From positions 8,968,380-9,032,379 of the forward strand of contig NC_091169.1 in the NCBI RefSeq assembly GCF_040958095.1: DNA of 64,000 nucleotides, given 5' to 3'. The stretch comes from Procambarus clarkii (taxonomy: Eukaryota; Arthropoda; Malacostraca; Decapoda; Cambaridae). Shown here piece by piece: positions 53,548 to 64,000 of this stretch (its first letter is position 1; each line of letters begins with the position of its first letter). A model generated the notes under the pieces. It had not been told where the DNA came from, ran no database searches, and saw only the letters and a program-made list of their open reading frames with translations. The position numbers and the translations under genes are program-made.

Positions 53548-53617
53548 TCTAAAATCACCTACTTTTCTGTAAAGAAACTGCATGCCCTATTCCTGTTTTA
53601 CTCTATTCACTCTCTCC

Positions 53618-53654
<37 letters not shown>

Positions 53655-53788
53655 TTTTATTTAGGCAAAGGTACATACATAAAGAGATTTTACAAAGTTT
53701 GTTGGCTTTATAGATAAGAGCTAGTACATACAATGCCTAAAGCCACTATTACGCAAAGCGTTTCGGGCAGTTTGATCCCGAAATCAAT
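53618..53788 (-). mobile_element. LINE-2 copy g, 3' end with (AAT)n tail
   Basis: About 170 bp of 3' UTR with the hairpin at 53751-53761 and an (AAT)n tail at 53618-53653. A short ATCGATTA repeat follows at 53784-53808. Confidence 0.88.
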
Positions 53789-53990
53789 TAATCGATTAAT
53801 CGATTAATCCTTCTAACATTTCTGTATCTCCTTCCTCCACAGTTCTTGGTGGAAGAAGATACACTTGATCGACATTTATGCGTTTACACACATACACATT
53901 GCCCAGGCACATACAATAGCTCTCCAGGCCATGAGCAAATTATATAGACTTGTATTTGCTAAACCTGATACTAAAACGCACCTCTGTGAA

Positions 53991-54615
53991 ACCTTAGACC
54001 TGGTTGATACCTGGTTGATGGGGTTCTGGGAGTTCTTCAACTCCCCAAGCCCGGCCCGAGGCCAGGCTTGACTTGTGAGAGTTTGGTCCACCAGGCTGTT
54101 GCTTGGAGCGGCCCGCAGGCCCACATACCCACCACAGCCCGGTTGGTCCGGCACTCCTTGGAGGAATAAATCTAGTTTCCTCTTGAAAATGTCCACGGTT
54201 GTTCCGGCAATATTTCTTATGCTTGCTGGGAGGACGTTGAACAACCGCGGACCTCTGATGTTTATACAATGTTCTCTGATTGTGCCTATGGCACCTCTGC
54301 TCTTCACTGGTTCTATTCTACATTTTCTTCCATATCGTTCACTCCAGTACGTTGTTATTTTACTGTGTAGATTTGGTACTTGGCCCTCCAGTATCTTCCA
54401 GGTGTATATTATTTGATATCTCTCTCGTCTTCTTTCTAGTGAGTACATTTGGAGGGCTTTGAGACGATCCCAATAATTTAGGTGCTTTATTGCGTCTATG
54501 CGTGCCGTATATGTTCTCTGTATTCCCTCTATTTCAGCAATCTCTCCTGCTCTGAAGGGGGAAGTGAGTACTGAGCAGACCTCTCCTAACATATGCCCCA
54601 CTTGCTCTGTCTTTA
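53991..54615 (-). mobile_element. LINE-6b 3' part (relative of LINE-6)
   Basis: The minus frame reads RTYTARIDAIKHLNYWDRLK, then ALQMYSLERRRERYQIIYTW and SRGAIGTIREHCINIRGPRL, the same C-terminal domain as LINE-6. The 3' UTR has hairpins at 54047-54069 and 54029-54046 and ends in a tandem ATCAACCAGGT-type tail. It is inserted in the LINE-5 C-terminal region. Confidence 0.88.
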
Positions 54616-55125
54616 GCTGCACCCACTAATAAACTAAAACTCCTGAGAATTCAAAACAGAACACTTAGATGGATATTTAACACTTGATTGGAAGATTTCA
54701 ATACCAGCGAAAGCCTCCATGACAGTACCAGCAATTCTGTTCTTAATGTCTATTGACTCTCTTTAATAGACAAACAGATTGACAGACTCATCTCTTATCA
54801 CGAACAACACATTGATTTTCTCCTACACACTCCTAGACACCCGTGTAACACACAGGATCTCCACAATCCATGATCCTCCTCCTAACTCTGTATTTCGTTA
54901 ATCTCTAGCTCTCAACGCCTAGCATCTATCAAAATGTATAGTTCTCAACACCCAACACAACCATCCGTAAAAGTTCAGCCCTGACGCTTTTTGAGCCAAT
55001 CACTGCGATGATGTGAGTTTTGTGATGACGTCCCTGTTGTTGTTACCCCCCCCCCTCTCCTCTGTCCCCACTTCCACGTTCGCCCCTCGGGGTGTCTTAT
55101 CATGTATCTAGTCTTAGTCTTAGTC

Positions 55126-56937
55126 TCTGGGAACCGAGCAACACTCCACTGTCTTAAATCTGTTGGAGATAAGAAACAGCCAATGTTGAATTTCGACTAC
55201 CACAGGATGGACTGGATTAAAATACTCCAGAGCCACCAGGGAGGGCACTGCGAGAATCAACGACAACAACAAAGGAAGATTGACAGAGCGAGAAAGCAGT
55301 TGACGAAGAGCGTACAAAATAGCATAAAGTTCTCCTGTGAAGATGCTAGTCTCTGGAGGCAGGCGACACATATAGGTATCGTCAGGAAAAACAACAAAGT
55401 AGCCTACACCGTCTGCAGACTTAGACCCATCTGTAAAGATGGAAATGGAGAGGAGGTGTGAAGAAAAATGTGTAAGGAAAAGGCATTACAGAACTGAAGG
55501 AGGGGTAAAAGCTTTAGTCACGTTGGTCAAGGTTTTACAAAACTTAGGAAGGGGAGCAAGGATGTCACGATATGAGGAGAAATATTGGTAACACAAACCG
55601 AAGGAGACTCTTGCAAGGAAGACAACCGTACAGAAAGCGGTAGATGGTGAAAGGTAACAGGGACCACAGGAGGGGTAAAGGTCAAAGAACGGCATAAGTG
55701 AGAATGAGGGTGTTGTAGGGACCGAGCAAAGTAGCAAAGACAGTAGCGATCATGGCGATGCTGTAGAGACAGGAGGCCAGTTTCAACATACAGGCTTAGA
55801 GTAGGAGACGAACGAAAGGTAACCATAATTAAGTTTAGACAGCAAGAGAGAGAGAGAGAGAGATGTAAAGAGAGGTGCGTGCGTCCATCAGCTCCCCCAG
55901 GAAGTATGGGACAAGACATTAAGTAATATAAGGGCCTTAGAGCATTTAACGCGGAGGTAAGAGATATAGGGCGACCAAGACATACAAGTGTTAAAGATTA
56001 ACCCCAAAAGCTTAGCAGAATCTTTGTACAAAAGGGGATTACAATAAAGCGACAAAGAGGGACGAAGAACGACCTACTTGCGAGTAAAAGTCATAGCACA
56101 AGTTTTTGTTGTAGAGAACTTGAAGTCATGATTGGTGGCAAAGAACGACACGGCATCAATCGCAAGCTGAATCCGCTGTTGGAAGAAAGATGAGTCATCA
56201 CCGTGATAGCAAAGGGTAAGATCGTAAACATAGAGAGCTGAGAAAATGCCAGAAGGAAGGTAGGAAAGAAGACCATCGAGGGCAACCAGGAAAAGAGTAG
56301 TGCTCATAACACAACCTTGGGGTACACCTTCATATTGACGAAAAGAAGTAGAGTGGTACAAGCCACACTCTAAAGGAACGACTAGAGTTGAAGCTTTGTA
56401 GGAAGAGAGGGAGAATACCACGAAGGCCATAAGAACGGAGTTGGGACAGAATATGGTATCTCCAGGTGGTGTCATACGCCTTTTCCAGGTCAAAAAGGAC
56501 AGCGACCACAGAGGTCTTCACAGCAAATGACATTACGATTATAGGCCTCCAAGTTCACCAGGACATCAGTCGTGCTGCGACACTTGCGAAAGCCAATTTA
56601 AGAAGGACAGAGGTGGTAATAACGTTCTAAGAACCACATCAGACGGACATTGGTCATACGTTCAAAGAGTTTTCAGGCGCAACTCGTGAGGGCAATGGGG
56701 CGGAAGTCTTTAGGGGAGGACCCTAGAGACCCTGGTTTCCAAATAGGAATAACAACCGCCTTGAGCCAGTCCTCAGGTACTGACGACGACTCCAAGATAT
56801 GGTAATACAGTTTCTAAAGCAGTAAAAGCTGAAACGTGCATGGAGGGAGATGGCGAAGCATCTCGTAATGAATATCATCTGAGCCCGCTGCCGTAGAACC
56901 GCAAAGGGTCAGGGCAGACTGGAGTTCGGACAGAAAA
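55126..56937 (-). pseudogene. LINE-3 reverse transcriptase and partial RNase H
   Basis: In order: LSELQSALTLCGSTAAGSDD (about 56925), then motif A VAVLFDLEKAYDTTWRYHIL (56533-56330) and motif B EGVPQGCVMSTTLFLVALDG. Motif C is YVYDLTLCYHGDDS, with Tyr for the first Asp of YxDD. Then an RNase H start (TSIFTGELYAILYALRQLL, with the catalytic Glu) runs to VECCSVPRD at 55120, where it is cut off. Frames shift repeatedly. I-type architecture (RT plus RNase H). The right edge is the insertion point of LINE-4. The left edge is where LINE-5 ends. Confidence 0.82.
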
Positions 56938-57439
56938 TTGAAATTGAAATTTACATTGAAATAAGTTTATTGATGTAAAATACACACAAAGGGATGAGGT
57001 AGCTCAAGCTATTCTCACCCCGTTCAGTACATCGTGTTAATACATACATATACACACATCACAAACAATAAACATATTACCAAACATTCTGAGAGATAAA
57101 CATCTATATTTCCTCCTGTACACAAGTAGTATGGTATCAGACGTACACACAAATACTTTTATGACCGAGGTATACTGTATAGACAATTTGCAAGAGACAT
57201 GCAGATAATTCAACAAAATATTACTGTCTTGGTGCAAAATTCTTATATCTCTCAAGAATATCATCAACCTTTCCGTTGTGACACATCCAGGCTATTTGTT
57301 CAGAAAAGGTCCTTATCTCAGTGTTTCTATATATATTAATCAACGGACAATCAAGAACATAATGGGCAAGGGTGTGAGACCTTAACATACCACATAGTTT
57401 ACACTTCGTGTCATTATCATGAACACCTATCCCATATTC

Positions 57440-58153
57440 CTAGTAATATTTGTACCCAAGCCTGAGCCGCATGTACACAGAGTCACTCCAAGCATTTCTC
57501 CTTTTACCATAAGTGAAATGGGTGTTTTGACTCACATTCATGTAGTGTTGCATGGTTAGACTTCTCTCATACATTATCTCTCTCCTCTCCACTCCTGCCT
57601 GTGCCTGAATATTTCTGATTTTGCTTCTTATTTGTCTCATTGAGAATTCACATTCAATGTCAACTTGTGGTTTTGATGTGGCACGTTTGGCCAAGTCATC
57701 CGCCACCTCGTTGAGCACTATTCCAACATGAGATGGAATCCACATGAATTTCACACTAAGACCTATCAGCTGTATCTCAGTTATTCTTCTCTTACAATCC
57801 TCAATTATAGAGATAAAGACTGGGTTTCGACTGTTTAAGGACTCCAGTGCTCCTCGGCTATCGACAAATACAAAAACATTTTTGTCGTCATGACGTACTT
57901 CCTCCAAACACGCCAGAATGGCCTGCAGTTCAGCTTGTGTGGGTGATATATAATTACTAAGCCGGAGTTCAATTATCCTGTCCACAGTCCCAAACTCCGT
58001 ATATTCTGTTAATAGGACACCACACCCTGCCCTGCCATCCTCCGCCACCAACCCATCGCAATATACATGTAAACTGTTGCCTCTTGGTAACTGAGATATC
58101 ATGCTTCCATACGAACACCGTAATTGTCTTGGTTCATGATGAATCTTTTTCAC
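57440..58153 (-). CDS. LINE-4 RNase H domain
   Basis: An open 237-codon frame. The four catalytic acidic positions are visible: Asp in HVYCDGLVAEDG, Glu in TQAELQAILA, Asp in FVDSRGALES, and Asp in NEVADDLAKR, preceded by the conserved IPSHVG. The C-terminal part (YGKRRNAWSDSVYMRLRLGY) leads to a degenerate zinc-type segment outside the frame, near 57430-57380. RNase H removes element RNA during cDNA synthesis and marks the I superfamily among LINEs. It is separated from the RT by frame breaks around 58160-58420. Confidence 0.9.
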   Translation of the reverse strand: MKKIHHEPRQLRCSYGSMISQLPRGNSLHVYCDGLVAEDGRAGCGVLLTEYTEFGTVDRIIELRLSNYISPTQAELQAILACLEEVRHDDKNVFVFVDSRGALESLNSRNPVFISIIEDCKRRITEIQLIGLSVKFMWIPSHVGIVLNEVADDLAKRATSKPQVDIECEFSMRQIRSKIRNIQAQAGVERREIMYERSLTMQHYMNVSQNTHFTYGKRRNAWSDSVYMRLRLGYKYY

Positions 58154-58412
58154 CTTGAAGGGTATAATTTCGACGTCTATTTTCTGTACTTTTCAGGGAG
58201 CAGACATATTACACTGTCGAGAGGGTTCACAGCAGTCAAGTACATCGTATTCCCGGAGGTCATGAGCTAATCCCCTCGTGTAGCGTGTCTCCCTCAGTTT
58301 CCTGGAAGTGTGTACATCACTCAAGCAGGTCTGAACGCTCTCAAACAGCTTATCCCCTCCTTTTCTCCGCATGAAACGAATAGATACTCTAGTGTTAATG
58401 TCACGGACTCTA

Positions 58413-59849
58413 TCACACACTCTGTAAATTTAATTCCATTCTCATTATTTCAATCATTGCATTTCTTTGACATCCAAGAATAATCCTCATAGCCTCGTTC
58501 TGTATCAGCTCTATTTTTTTAATTCTGCCTTGGCCTGTGAAAGACAAAACGGGTGCTGCGTAGTCTATCAGAGACCGAACAGTGCTTATGTATAACATCC
58601 GCAAGATAGGTACCCCAACACCTTTATCAGAAAAAGCCAGTGCTTTCAGAGGATGCAGACGGGCTTTACATAAGGTGCTGATATGATTTATTTCAACATT
58701 TTTACTCTCACATGTGTATCCAACATACATGCCCAGATACTTGTACTTCTGAACACGGCTCAGTTCCACACCATTTAGAGTAAGTGTTATATTTCTTCGT
58801 TTCCTATACTCGTATTTGGTTTTATCTGCATTTATAACTAAGCCTAACTTGTGACAGGTTGTACCAAGTATGTTAAGAGCAGTTTGAATTTTGTTCCCAG
58901 AAGTGCCTTGTATAAGAATGTCATCAGTATATATGATCGTCGTGACCCCTGGAGGATACATCTCAGATGCTAATCTGTTCATTAATACATTGAATAAGGT
59001 GGGACTTAAAACTCCCCCTTATGGGGTACCTAACTGAAACATCCGTTCCTCAGACATGTATCCCTGGTAATACACCTGACCTTTTCTGCCTTGTAGATAA
59101 TCCCTTATCCAGTGTAGCAATCTCCCTGTTATTCCCAGATTGGCTAATTCGTATAAGATTACTTCCCCATTGGCTTTATCAAATGCTCCTTGTAGATAAA
59201 CAAAAACTCTACAATTGTCATCCACATTAGACAAACACTTTAAGAGACAATCCGCAGTACTTTTGCCTTTGATAAAACCAAAGTGATTACTAGACATGTT
59301 ATCACCTACAAGCTAGAGTAGCCTATTTAACAAAATCCTTTCCATCATTTTACAAAAGCAGGATATTAAGGAGACAGGTCTGTAGCCTCCGTTTGACTTA
59401 GGGATAGAAATGATGACAGCCTCTTTCCATTTTCTTGGTAACTTTTCCTCTCTATAACTCATATTAAACAAATCAAGTAAGGGACTAGGTTTCATACCGG
59501 CTAAATAATTAAGAATGTCATATGTTACTCCATCTTTTCCCGGAGCAGTAGAGCTGCCACTTTTTATAGCATCCAGTAGCTCATCGTGAGTTATCTCAGT
59601 GCATGTTACAGATCTTGTATTTAAGGCACATAAAGTTACTCCATTTCTAATATTTTCCCATGACTCAATGGTGACTCTCGTGTCTGCAGGTAAGGACTCC
59701 ATACCAGCAGCACTTGCCCATTTATCTACTAACTCATTAGCAACCTTCCCTGGATCTGAGTGAGCAATGAATTTGGTCTTGCAACCCCTGATATTATTTA
59801 CTGCTCTCCATGTCTTTAAGGTTCTTAGTATTACCAATGGACTGAGCAA
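58413..59849 (-). pseudogene. LINE-4 reverse transcriptase (nearly intact, inactivated)
   Basis: SGSSTAPGKDGVTYDIL is followed by VIISIPKSNGGYRPVSLISC. Motif A reads RVFVYLQGAFDKANGEVILY, so Tyr replaces the first, catalytic Asp of the usual FxDLxGAFD. Motif B reads FQLGTP, then a TAA stop at about 59021, then GGVLSPTLF. Motif C is IIYTDDILIQG, intact. The thumb continues through KLGLVINADKTKYE to 58413. The frame is otherwise open in two large blocks (59849-59313, 58982-58413) joined by 59297-59019. Damage is light, so the insertion is relatively recent. Confidence 0.88.
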
Positions 59850-60889
59850 AGTCTTGCCAGTATCTGTCCCGCGCCTCCTTCCTCACCTGACTGCATTCCC
59901 TAGCCACTTCAAACTTTGTATTTTTCTCTTCATCCCTCATTCCATTTTTTAACCATTCTTTATGTGCACTCCGTAGCATTCTCTCCCACCCCTTGACTTG
60001 CTCATTGGAATATTTAAATTTCTTAGGTCCATGCGTCTTGCTTCCCCTGCCCCCGTTATTTTCCCTCTGTACTAATTTCTCTATGTTCTCGACCATGTCC
60101 TCGTAAAAACTATCAACGCAGAGCAGCGTGTATTGTTGATACCAATCTCCCATATTTTGAATAAAATAATTTTTCATATCTTTATTAATATTTAGCCTTT
60201 TCCTTTGAAAGTGGACTTGTTTTTTCCCCAGTGGTAATTCAACGTTCAAGGCAAAGTGGTCACTAAGTAGTTCCCGAACAACCTGAGCCTCCCCCATAAT
60301 CCCCTGAGAGTTTAAAATGCAGGCATAGTCAAGCCGTCCTCCCCTGATGTGAGTTGGTTCATTATTTCCCAAGAGACAGGTATCTGGATGATCTTGTAGA
60401 AACTGTAACCACTTGACCCCATTAGCATTAATACTACCCACTGTCCCAAGGCTTGTGTGCCGAGCATTAAGGTCCCCAATGACCAGTGAAGGATTAGTAT
60501 AAATGCAGTCAGGTAGATAGTGAGCGTCGAAGCAGTTCCTGGATACATACAAATTAACTACAATAAATTCCCCTTCCCTTAATGATAATTTAACACAGAC
60601 ACCCTCTATACCTTGCGTTTTTTTATGGCGGTTCTACTAACTCTGCTGGTATGGAGTTCTTAACATAAATCGACGTGCCTCTGATGTTATTTGCGGCGAA
60701 GAGGTGAAACCCTTTATAGCCATTTAATTTCAATAAGCCTTCATTCCTATCCCCTGTCTCCTGGAGAGCTACAACATCAATATTATTTCCCATCACATAA
60801 CAATGAACATCTGTAACCCTGTTTCTTAAACCATTAACATTCCATGACAACACTTTCAGTCTAGGGTGATCCATTATTAAACAATTCAC
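59794..60889 (-). pseudogene. LINE-4 AP-type endonuclease and linker
   Basis: KVLSWNVNGLRNRVTDV supplies the metal-binding Asn and DVVALQETGDRN the catalytic Glu (60889-60623). After one frameshift come VIGDLNARHTSLG, RLDYACIL and LLSDHFALNVEL (SDH). A linker with WERMLRSAHKEWLKNGM follows, down to 59794. All signature residues are present. Only the frameshift near 60560-60620 breaks it. Confidence 0.88.
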
Positions 60890-62452
60890 TGTCTAAGTAA
60901 TCCCCAATAAGTTCATTAAATGATAGCCATACTTTATATAACATCTCCCACCTCTTCCCAAGTTCACCAGTAAAAGCGACATTGCGATTTTCAAGAGATT
61001 TTTTCAGTCCTGTGACGTCCATTATTGGCCCAAATGATTCCTTCATTTTATGTGTAATTATAGGGTTCTTCCTTTCACTACGACTACAATCATTCACACA
61101 CACTTCACTTTCCTTCATTTCATCACTCAATATTTCATTATTGCCCTCAACCACTATATCCTGATTTTCCTTCACCGTTTTGTGATTTTCCTTGACCTCC
61201 TGAACGTTTAATTTCGCCTCGATGGACTCGATTCTCTGCCCAAGATTTCGGAGGAATTCACCAACTTTTCTTAGTTCAGCCCACACCTCCTTGACCATAT
61301 CATTATGGCCCTCTTTCTGAGCCACAGTAACCACTTCACTCACCGTTACACTGTCACTGCCGGAGTCCTGAGTGTTGGCGTGGCTGCTTGTTGCTTGAGC
61401 CTGACAAAGTAAAGGTGACTCCTTTACCCACGCATTCGTCCGGTTCACTGGCGCTGTTTGGGGCAGACTGTTTTGCTGTGCTCCCGGTGTCTGGGTAAGA
61501 GCTCTTGCTTGCTCTGTAACATTCACCGGCCGGGGAACATCCATACTCGGTCTCTTGCTACACACAGCCGAGCTGGCATTGTGAACACCTCCACAGTTGC
61601 AGCATCTGGGAACTATTTTCTCACCCTGATTAAGTCTGTTTGTACACACATTAGAGAGGTGAGACTTTCCGCAGAAACGACATCGTGGATCATGTTGACA
61701 GCTCCAGGATTTATGCCCCCATCTGCAGCATTTCAGGCATATTATGGGCTCTTCCACATACTTTGCTACATGCCTGTAGCCAGCCCCGGTGATGAACACT
61801 TTCTCGGGAACTTCACCTCTCACTAGAGCCACCACCTGACTCCTAGCTTCACCTTTAATAAGGTGACGCTTGGCCCACACAAATCGTTGGTCGTCGAGGA
61901 TGAATTCGGGGTCCAGAATCTGAGGGTATTTATAGATAATTACCTTCGTCAGCTTCTCGTTCCCCTCCGGTATTTCCATAACAATTCCTTCATATCCTTG
62001 CTGGGTAAGAAATACAACTGCCTCCATAGAACCTACCGTTAAGTAAGGTCTGTTCACACCTTCCTTCAGCAAGGCTCGAACTTGCGGTGCTCTCTTCCAA
62101 GTGTGACTGTCCACAGCAGCTTCTGATGATAGGCCAGCGTGCATGAGGCAGGGAAGAGAAGCCTCCATCTCCGCTGACCCTCACCTTCCTGACATCGTTC
62201 CGTCCGTTCGTCGACACTGGCTTGATCAGTCTCGGCGTCGTTCTTCATTCTCTTGTCGTTGCCGTTATGTGTGCTATCACTGTCAACACTACGCCTTGCA
62301 TCCTGTCTTCTCCGTTTCTTCTGTTGCCTGGTTAGAGCTTCTTGAAACTTACCCTCCTCGACTGACTGGCTGCTTTCAGAGTCCATGTTAATATTGCCGT
62401 GGGAAGTAGCCAGTTCTTCTGGTGACTGAGTCTCCATCTCAGTACCCAGCAT
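60861..62452 (-). pseudogene. LINE-4 ORF1, gag-like protein with three zinc knuckles
   Basis: The ATG at 62452 begins MLGTEMETQSPEELATSHGN. The N-terminal ~95 residues are polar and basic (QQKKRRRQDARR). The frame then changes once near 62165 into a 435-codon frame. That frame holds an RRM-like region around EAVVFLTQQGYEGIVMEIP and YPQILDPEFILDDQRFVWAK. The knuckles follow: CLKCCRWGHKSWSC, CRFCGKSHLSNVC and CCNCGGVHNASSAVC. A long C-terminal part contains a Glu/Lys-rich probable coiled coil. This is the usual ORF1 layout of I-type LINEs. It would coat element RNA. It overlaps the start of ORF2 by 29 nt. Confidence 0.85.
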
Positions 62453-62507
62453 GGGGGAAGATGTGTAGAAGGCGATTAATACTAGTCAGTCTCCTGTGTG
62501 TAGACTG

Positions 62508-64000
62508 TCGGAAAGAAAAGGGATCGTTATAGGGAAGCTGGAGAGGAGTGCGAAAATATAAGGGACAAGATTCAAGAAGGGGCTTATGAGTAAAGAAAGA
62601 AGGAGGAAGATGAGAACCGGAGCTAACAGTCGAAAAGTGGGAACTTAGTTCGGCCGCGACCAACACTGGGTCCGCAACAAAAGAACCACGGAGTTGAAGG
62701 ACTGGCGAGACATCTGGAACAAACTTACCTACTTCCTTATGGATTTTCTTCCAGATCTGGGTCAGATAAGTGTCAGTCGTAATGGTGAGAACATAAGATT
62801 TCCAACTTCCACGCATAGCCAAATGGATGGCCCTACGAGCCACCACACTCGCCTTCCGAAACAAACGAAAAGAAACAGCCGTCTGTCGGCATTTGATGTT
62901 TCTTCTAGGCAGCATGCTTACAGCGGACAGCCCGAGCACAGTCTGCATTTTACCAGGGAACGCACTTCCATGTGCCCCTTGAGGTAAAGCGAGGAACAGA
63001 GCGGAGGGCAGCGTCTAATATGGTGACATGAAAATGAAGGAGGGCTCGAGGGAGAAGCAGATCAGAGAGGTCGGAAATAGTAGCATGTAAGGTGAATAGA
63101 TTCCAGTCAGCCTTGGCAAACTGCTACCTGGTGACGGAAAAAGGAGGGCGAAAAGAGAAAAAGGTGACAAAGATGGGGAAACAGGTCCCTAAGACCAAGA
63201 AGAAAACGTGGGATAATTGGGGGGGGGGGAGATAAATGGAATAGACAAATGATAGATAGAATGGAATAGATAAATGGAATAGATAAATAGAATAGACATT
63301 TACACATAAAGATACAGGTCGCAGAACACTGAATGTGCAACTGAAAAAGTAAGGGGACGAAGGGAATATCATGACGGATCAAGACAGCAGTAGAGTTATG
63401 GGCCCTCAGCAAAAGCTGGAGGGGAGGGGAGAAAGGAATAACCATGGAAGTGACCAGGATGAGCGCCAAGCATGGGCTCCTGGAGACTGACACAAAGCAG
63501 TGAAAACTACGTTATCAGAAGTTGGAGTTGATGAAAGTTGGCATAAAATCCATGAATTTTCCATTAAAGAATAGACATTGTTAAGAATAGAGAAAACAGA
63601 AATAGAGAACAAGAGAGAAACAAGGGCAAAGACGAACACAGTATACAAAGTAGGATCAGAATCAGGATCACTGAAATTGGAGTTACGGAGCATAGGTAAA
63701 TCTAGCAATCTGAGGCGGACTGACAGAACCGGGAGAAGGCAGCCGAAGAGAGTCGGTCAAGGGAATCAAGGGGAAGGGTGACATAAACAGGGGAGGGAGG
63801 GAGGAAGGAAATTATCAAGAGAAAGCACCAATCCATTACAACTATAGAGCACTTGGAAGGGGTCAGGATAAGGATTAGGGATCGGACGTAGGGAAGGAAT
63901 GGTGCCCAAACACTTGGACGGTCGGGGATTGAACGCCAACCTGCATGAAGCGTGACCGTCCATCTACCGTCCAGCCCAAGTGGTTAGGTTAGCGCACCTC
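62508..64000 (-). mobile_element. LINE-3 (I-like) endonuclease and linker, 5' part
   Basis: The linker frame 62948-62508 reads ASVVARRAIHLAMRGSWKSY, then GSFVADPVLVAAELSSHFST and YNDPFSF, which continues across LINE-4 into LSELQSAL at 56925. Further up, degenerate endonuclease blocks appear (STAVLIRHDIPFVPLLF near 63390; IYLPPPQLSHVFFLVLG near 63220). They are interrupted by an AATAGATAAATGG-type simple repeat at 63232-63300. The element runs off the window or up to the SINE at its end. Dead copy. Confidence 0.75.
63803..63982 (-). mobile_element. tRNA-derived SINE of a second family
   Basis: The minus strand begins CACTTGGGCTGGACGG and has GGCGTTCAATCCCCGACC as a B-box-containing T arm. The body has CCTTATCCTGACCCCTTCC and ends near GATAATTTCC. 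It is unrelated in body and tail to the SINE at 8254. The head matches my memory of a common decapod SINE. Confidence 0.6.

Larger units (their letters stand above)
50211..55125 (+). mobile_element. LINE-5 (jockey-like), 3' part, with four nested insertions
   Basis: Pieces: end of ORF1 (50211-50433), start of the endonuclease (50894-51174), linker and reverse transcriptase (52340-53617), C-terminal domain (53789-53990 and 54616-55000), and 3' UTR to about 55125. The gaps are occupied by LINE-3, LINE-2, LINE-2 and LINE-6b copies. I treat it as the continuation of the 31912-33960 piece. Confidence 0.75.
56938..62507 (-). mobile_element. LINE-4, full-length I-superfamily LINE inserted in LINE-3
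   Basis: 5570 bp. It is flanked by a 12-bp duplication with one mismatch, TCGGAAAGAAAA (62508-62519) and TCGGACAGAAAA (56926-56937). The 5' end (minus) starts CAGTCTACACACAGGAGACT. The 3' end is a (TTTCAA)n tail at 56938-56955. It carries ORF1 with zinc knuckles, and ORF2 with AP endonuclease, reverse transcriptase and RNase H. Only a few frameshifts, one stop and one catalytic substitution are seen. Confidence 0.93.

Overview
This is a eukaryotic, repeat-dominated window. I see no bacterial-type operons, rRNA or canonical tRNA genes. Nearly all of the 64 kb is satellite DNA, LTR retroelements, non-LTR retrotransposons (LINEs), SINEs and microsatellites. The only convincing host sequence is two isolated exons on the minus strand: one ankyrin-repeat exon near 18.9 kb and one exon encoding a membrane-anchored N-terminus near 28.8-29.1 kb. 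The mix of repeats (CR1/jockey/I-type LINEs, Gypsy elements with a SCAN-like gag, tRNA-derived SINEs ending in a LINE tail, GT-rich and TTTA-rich LINE tails) resembles what I know from decapod crustaceans, crayfish in particular. That assignment is from memory and is not proven by the sequence.

Layout. 1-7.8 kb and 12.0-13.0 kb: a 25-bp satellite carrying solo LTRs. A 2.34-kb block made of satellite, solo LTR and satellite is tandemly duplicated. 7.8-12.0 kb: a decayed Gypsy-type element (minus strand) whose gag ORFs survive, with a SINE inside it. 13.5-16.7 kb: a 37-bp minisatellite split by an LTR that itself contains an AT-rich insert and a second LTR in the opposite orientation. 16.7-21.2 kb: mostly unique AT-rich DNA with a 29-bp minisatellite and the ankyrin exon. 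21.2-30.3 kb: LINE fragments, a solo LTR, a near full-length CR1-like LINE (23.5-27.6 kb), GT microsatellites, the membrane-protein exon and a 278-bp foldback element. 31.5-64 kb: a deeply nested stack. My reading is that an I-like LINE (called LINE-3) received a jockey-like LINE (LINE-5) and an I-superfamily LINE (LINE-4, 56.9-62.5 kb). LINE-5 in turn holds a complete LTR element (34.3-39.7 kb, itself inside a LINE-2 copy), several LINE-2 copies, a LINE with an unusual CCCH zinc-finger ORF1 (LINE-6, 42.3-46.3 kb) and a rare reverse transcriptase with a C-terminal PD-(D/E)xK-like nuclease region (46.3-49.9 kb).

How the parts work together. Both gag-bearing LTR elements lack any recognisable reverse transcriptase, RNase H or integrase, so they probably depend on another element's pol. 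The 8.3-kb SINE shares its 3' end, including a hairpin, with LINE-6, so LINE-6 is its likely driver. The LINE-2 copies share a short 3'-terminal hairpin whose stem shows compensatory base changes. Family names LINE-2 to LINE-6 and LINE-B are labels used only in this answer. Boundaries of old insertions are approximate unless a target-site duplication is quoted. Several open frames begin at non-ATG codons, so starts of decayed genes should be treated loosely.
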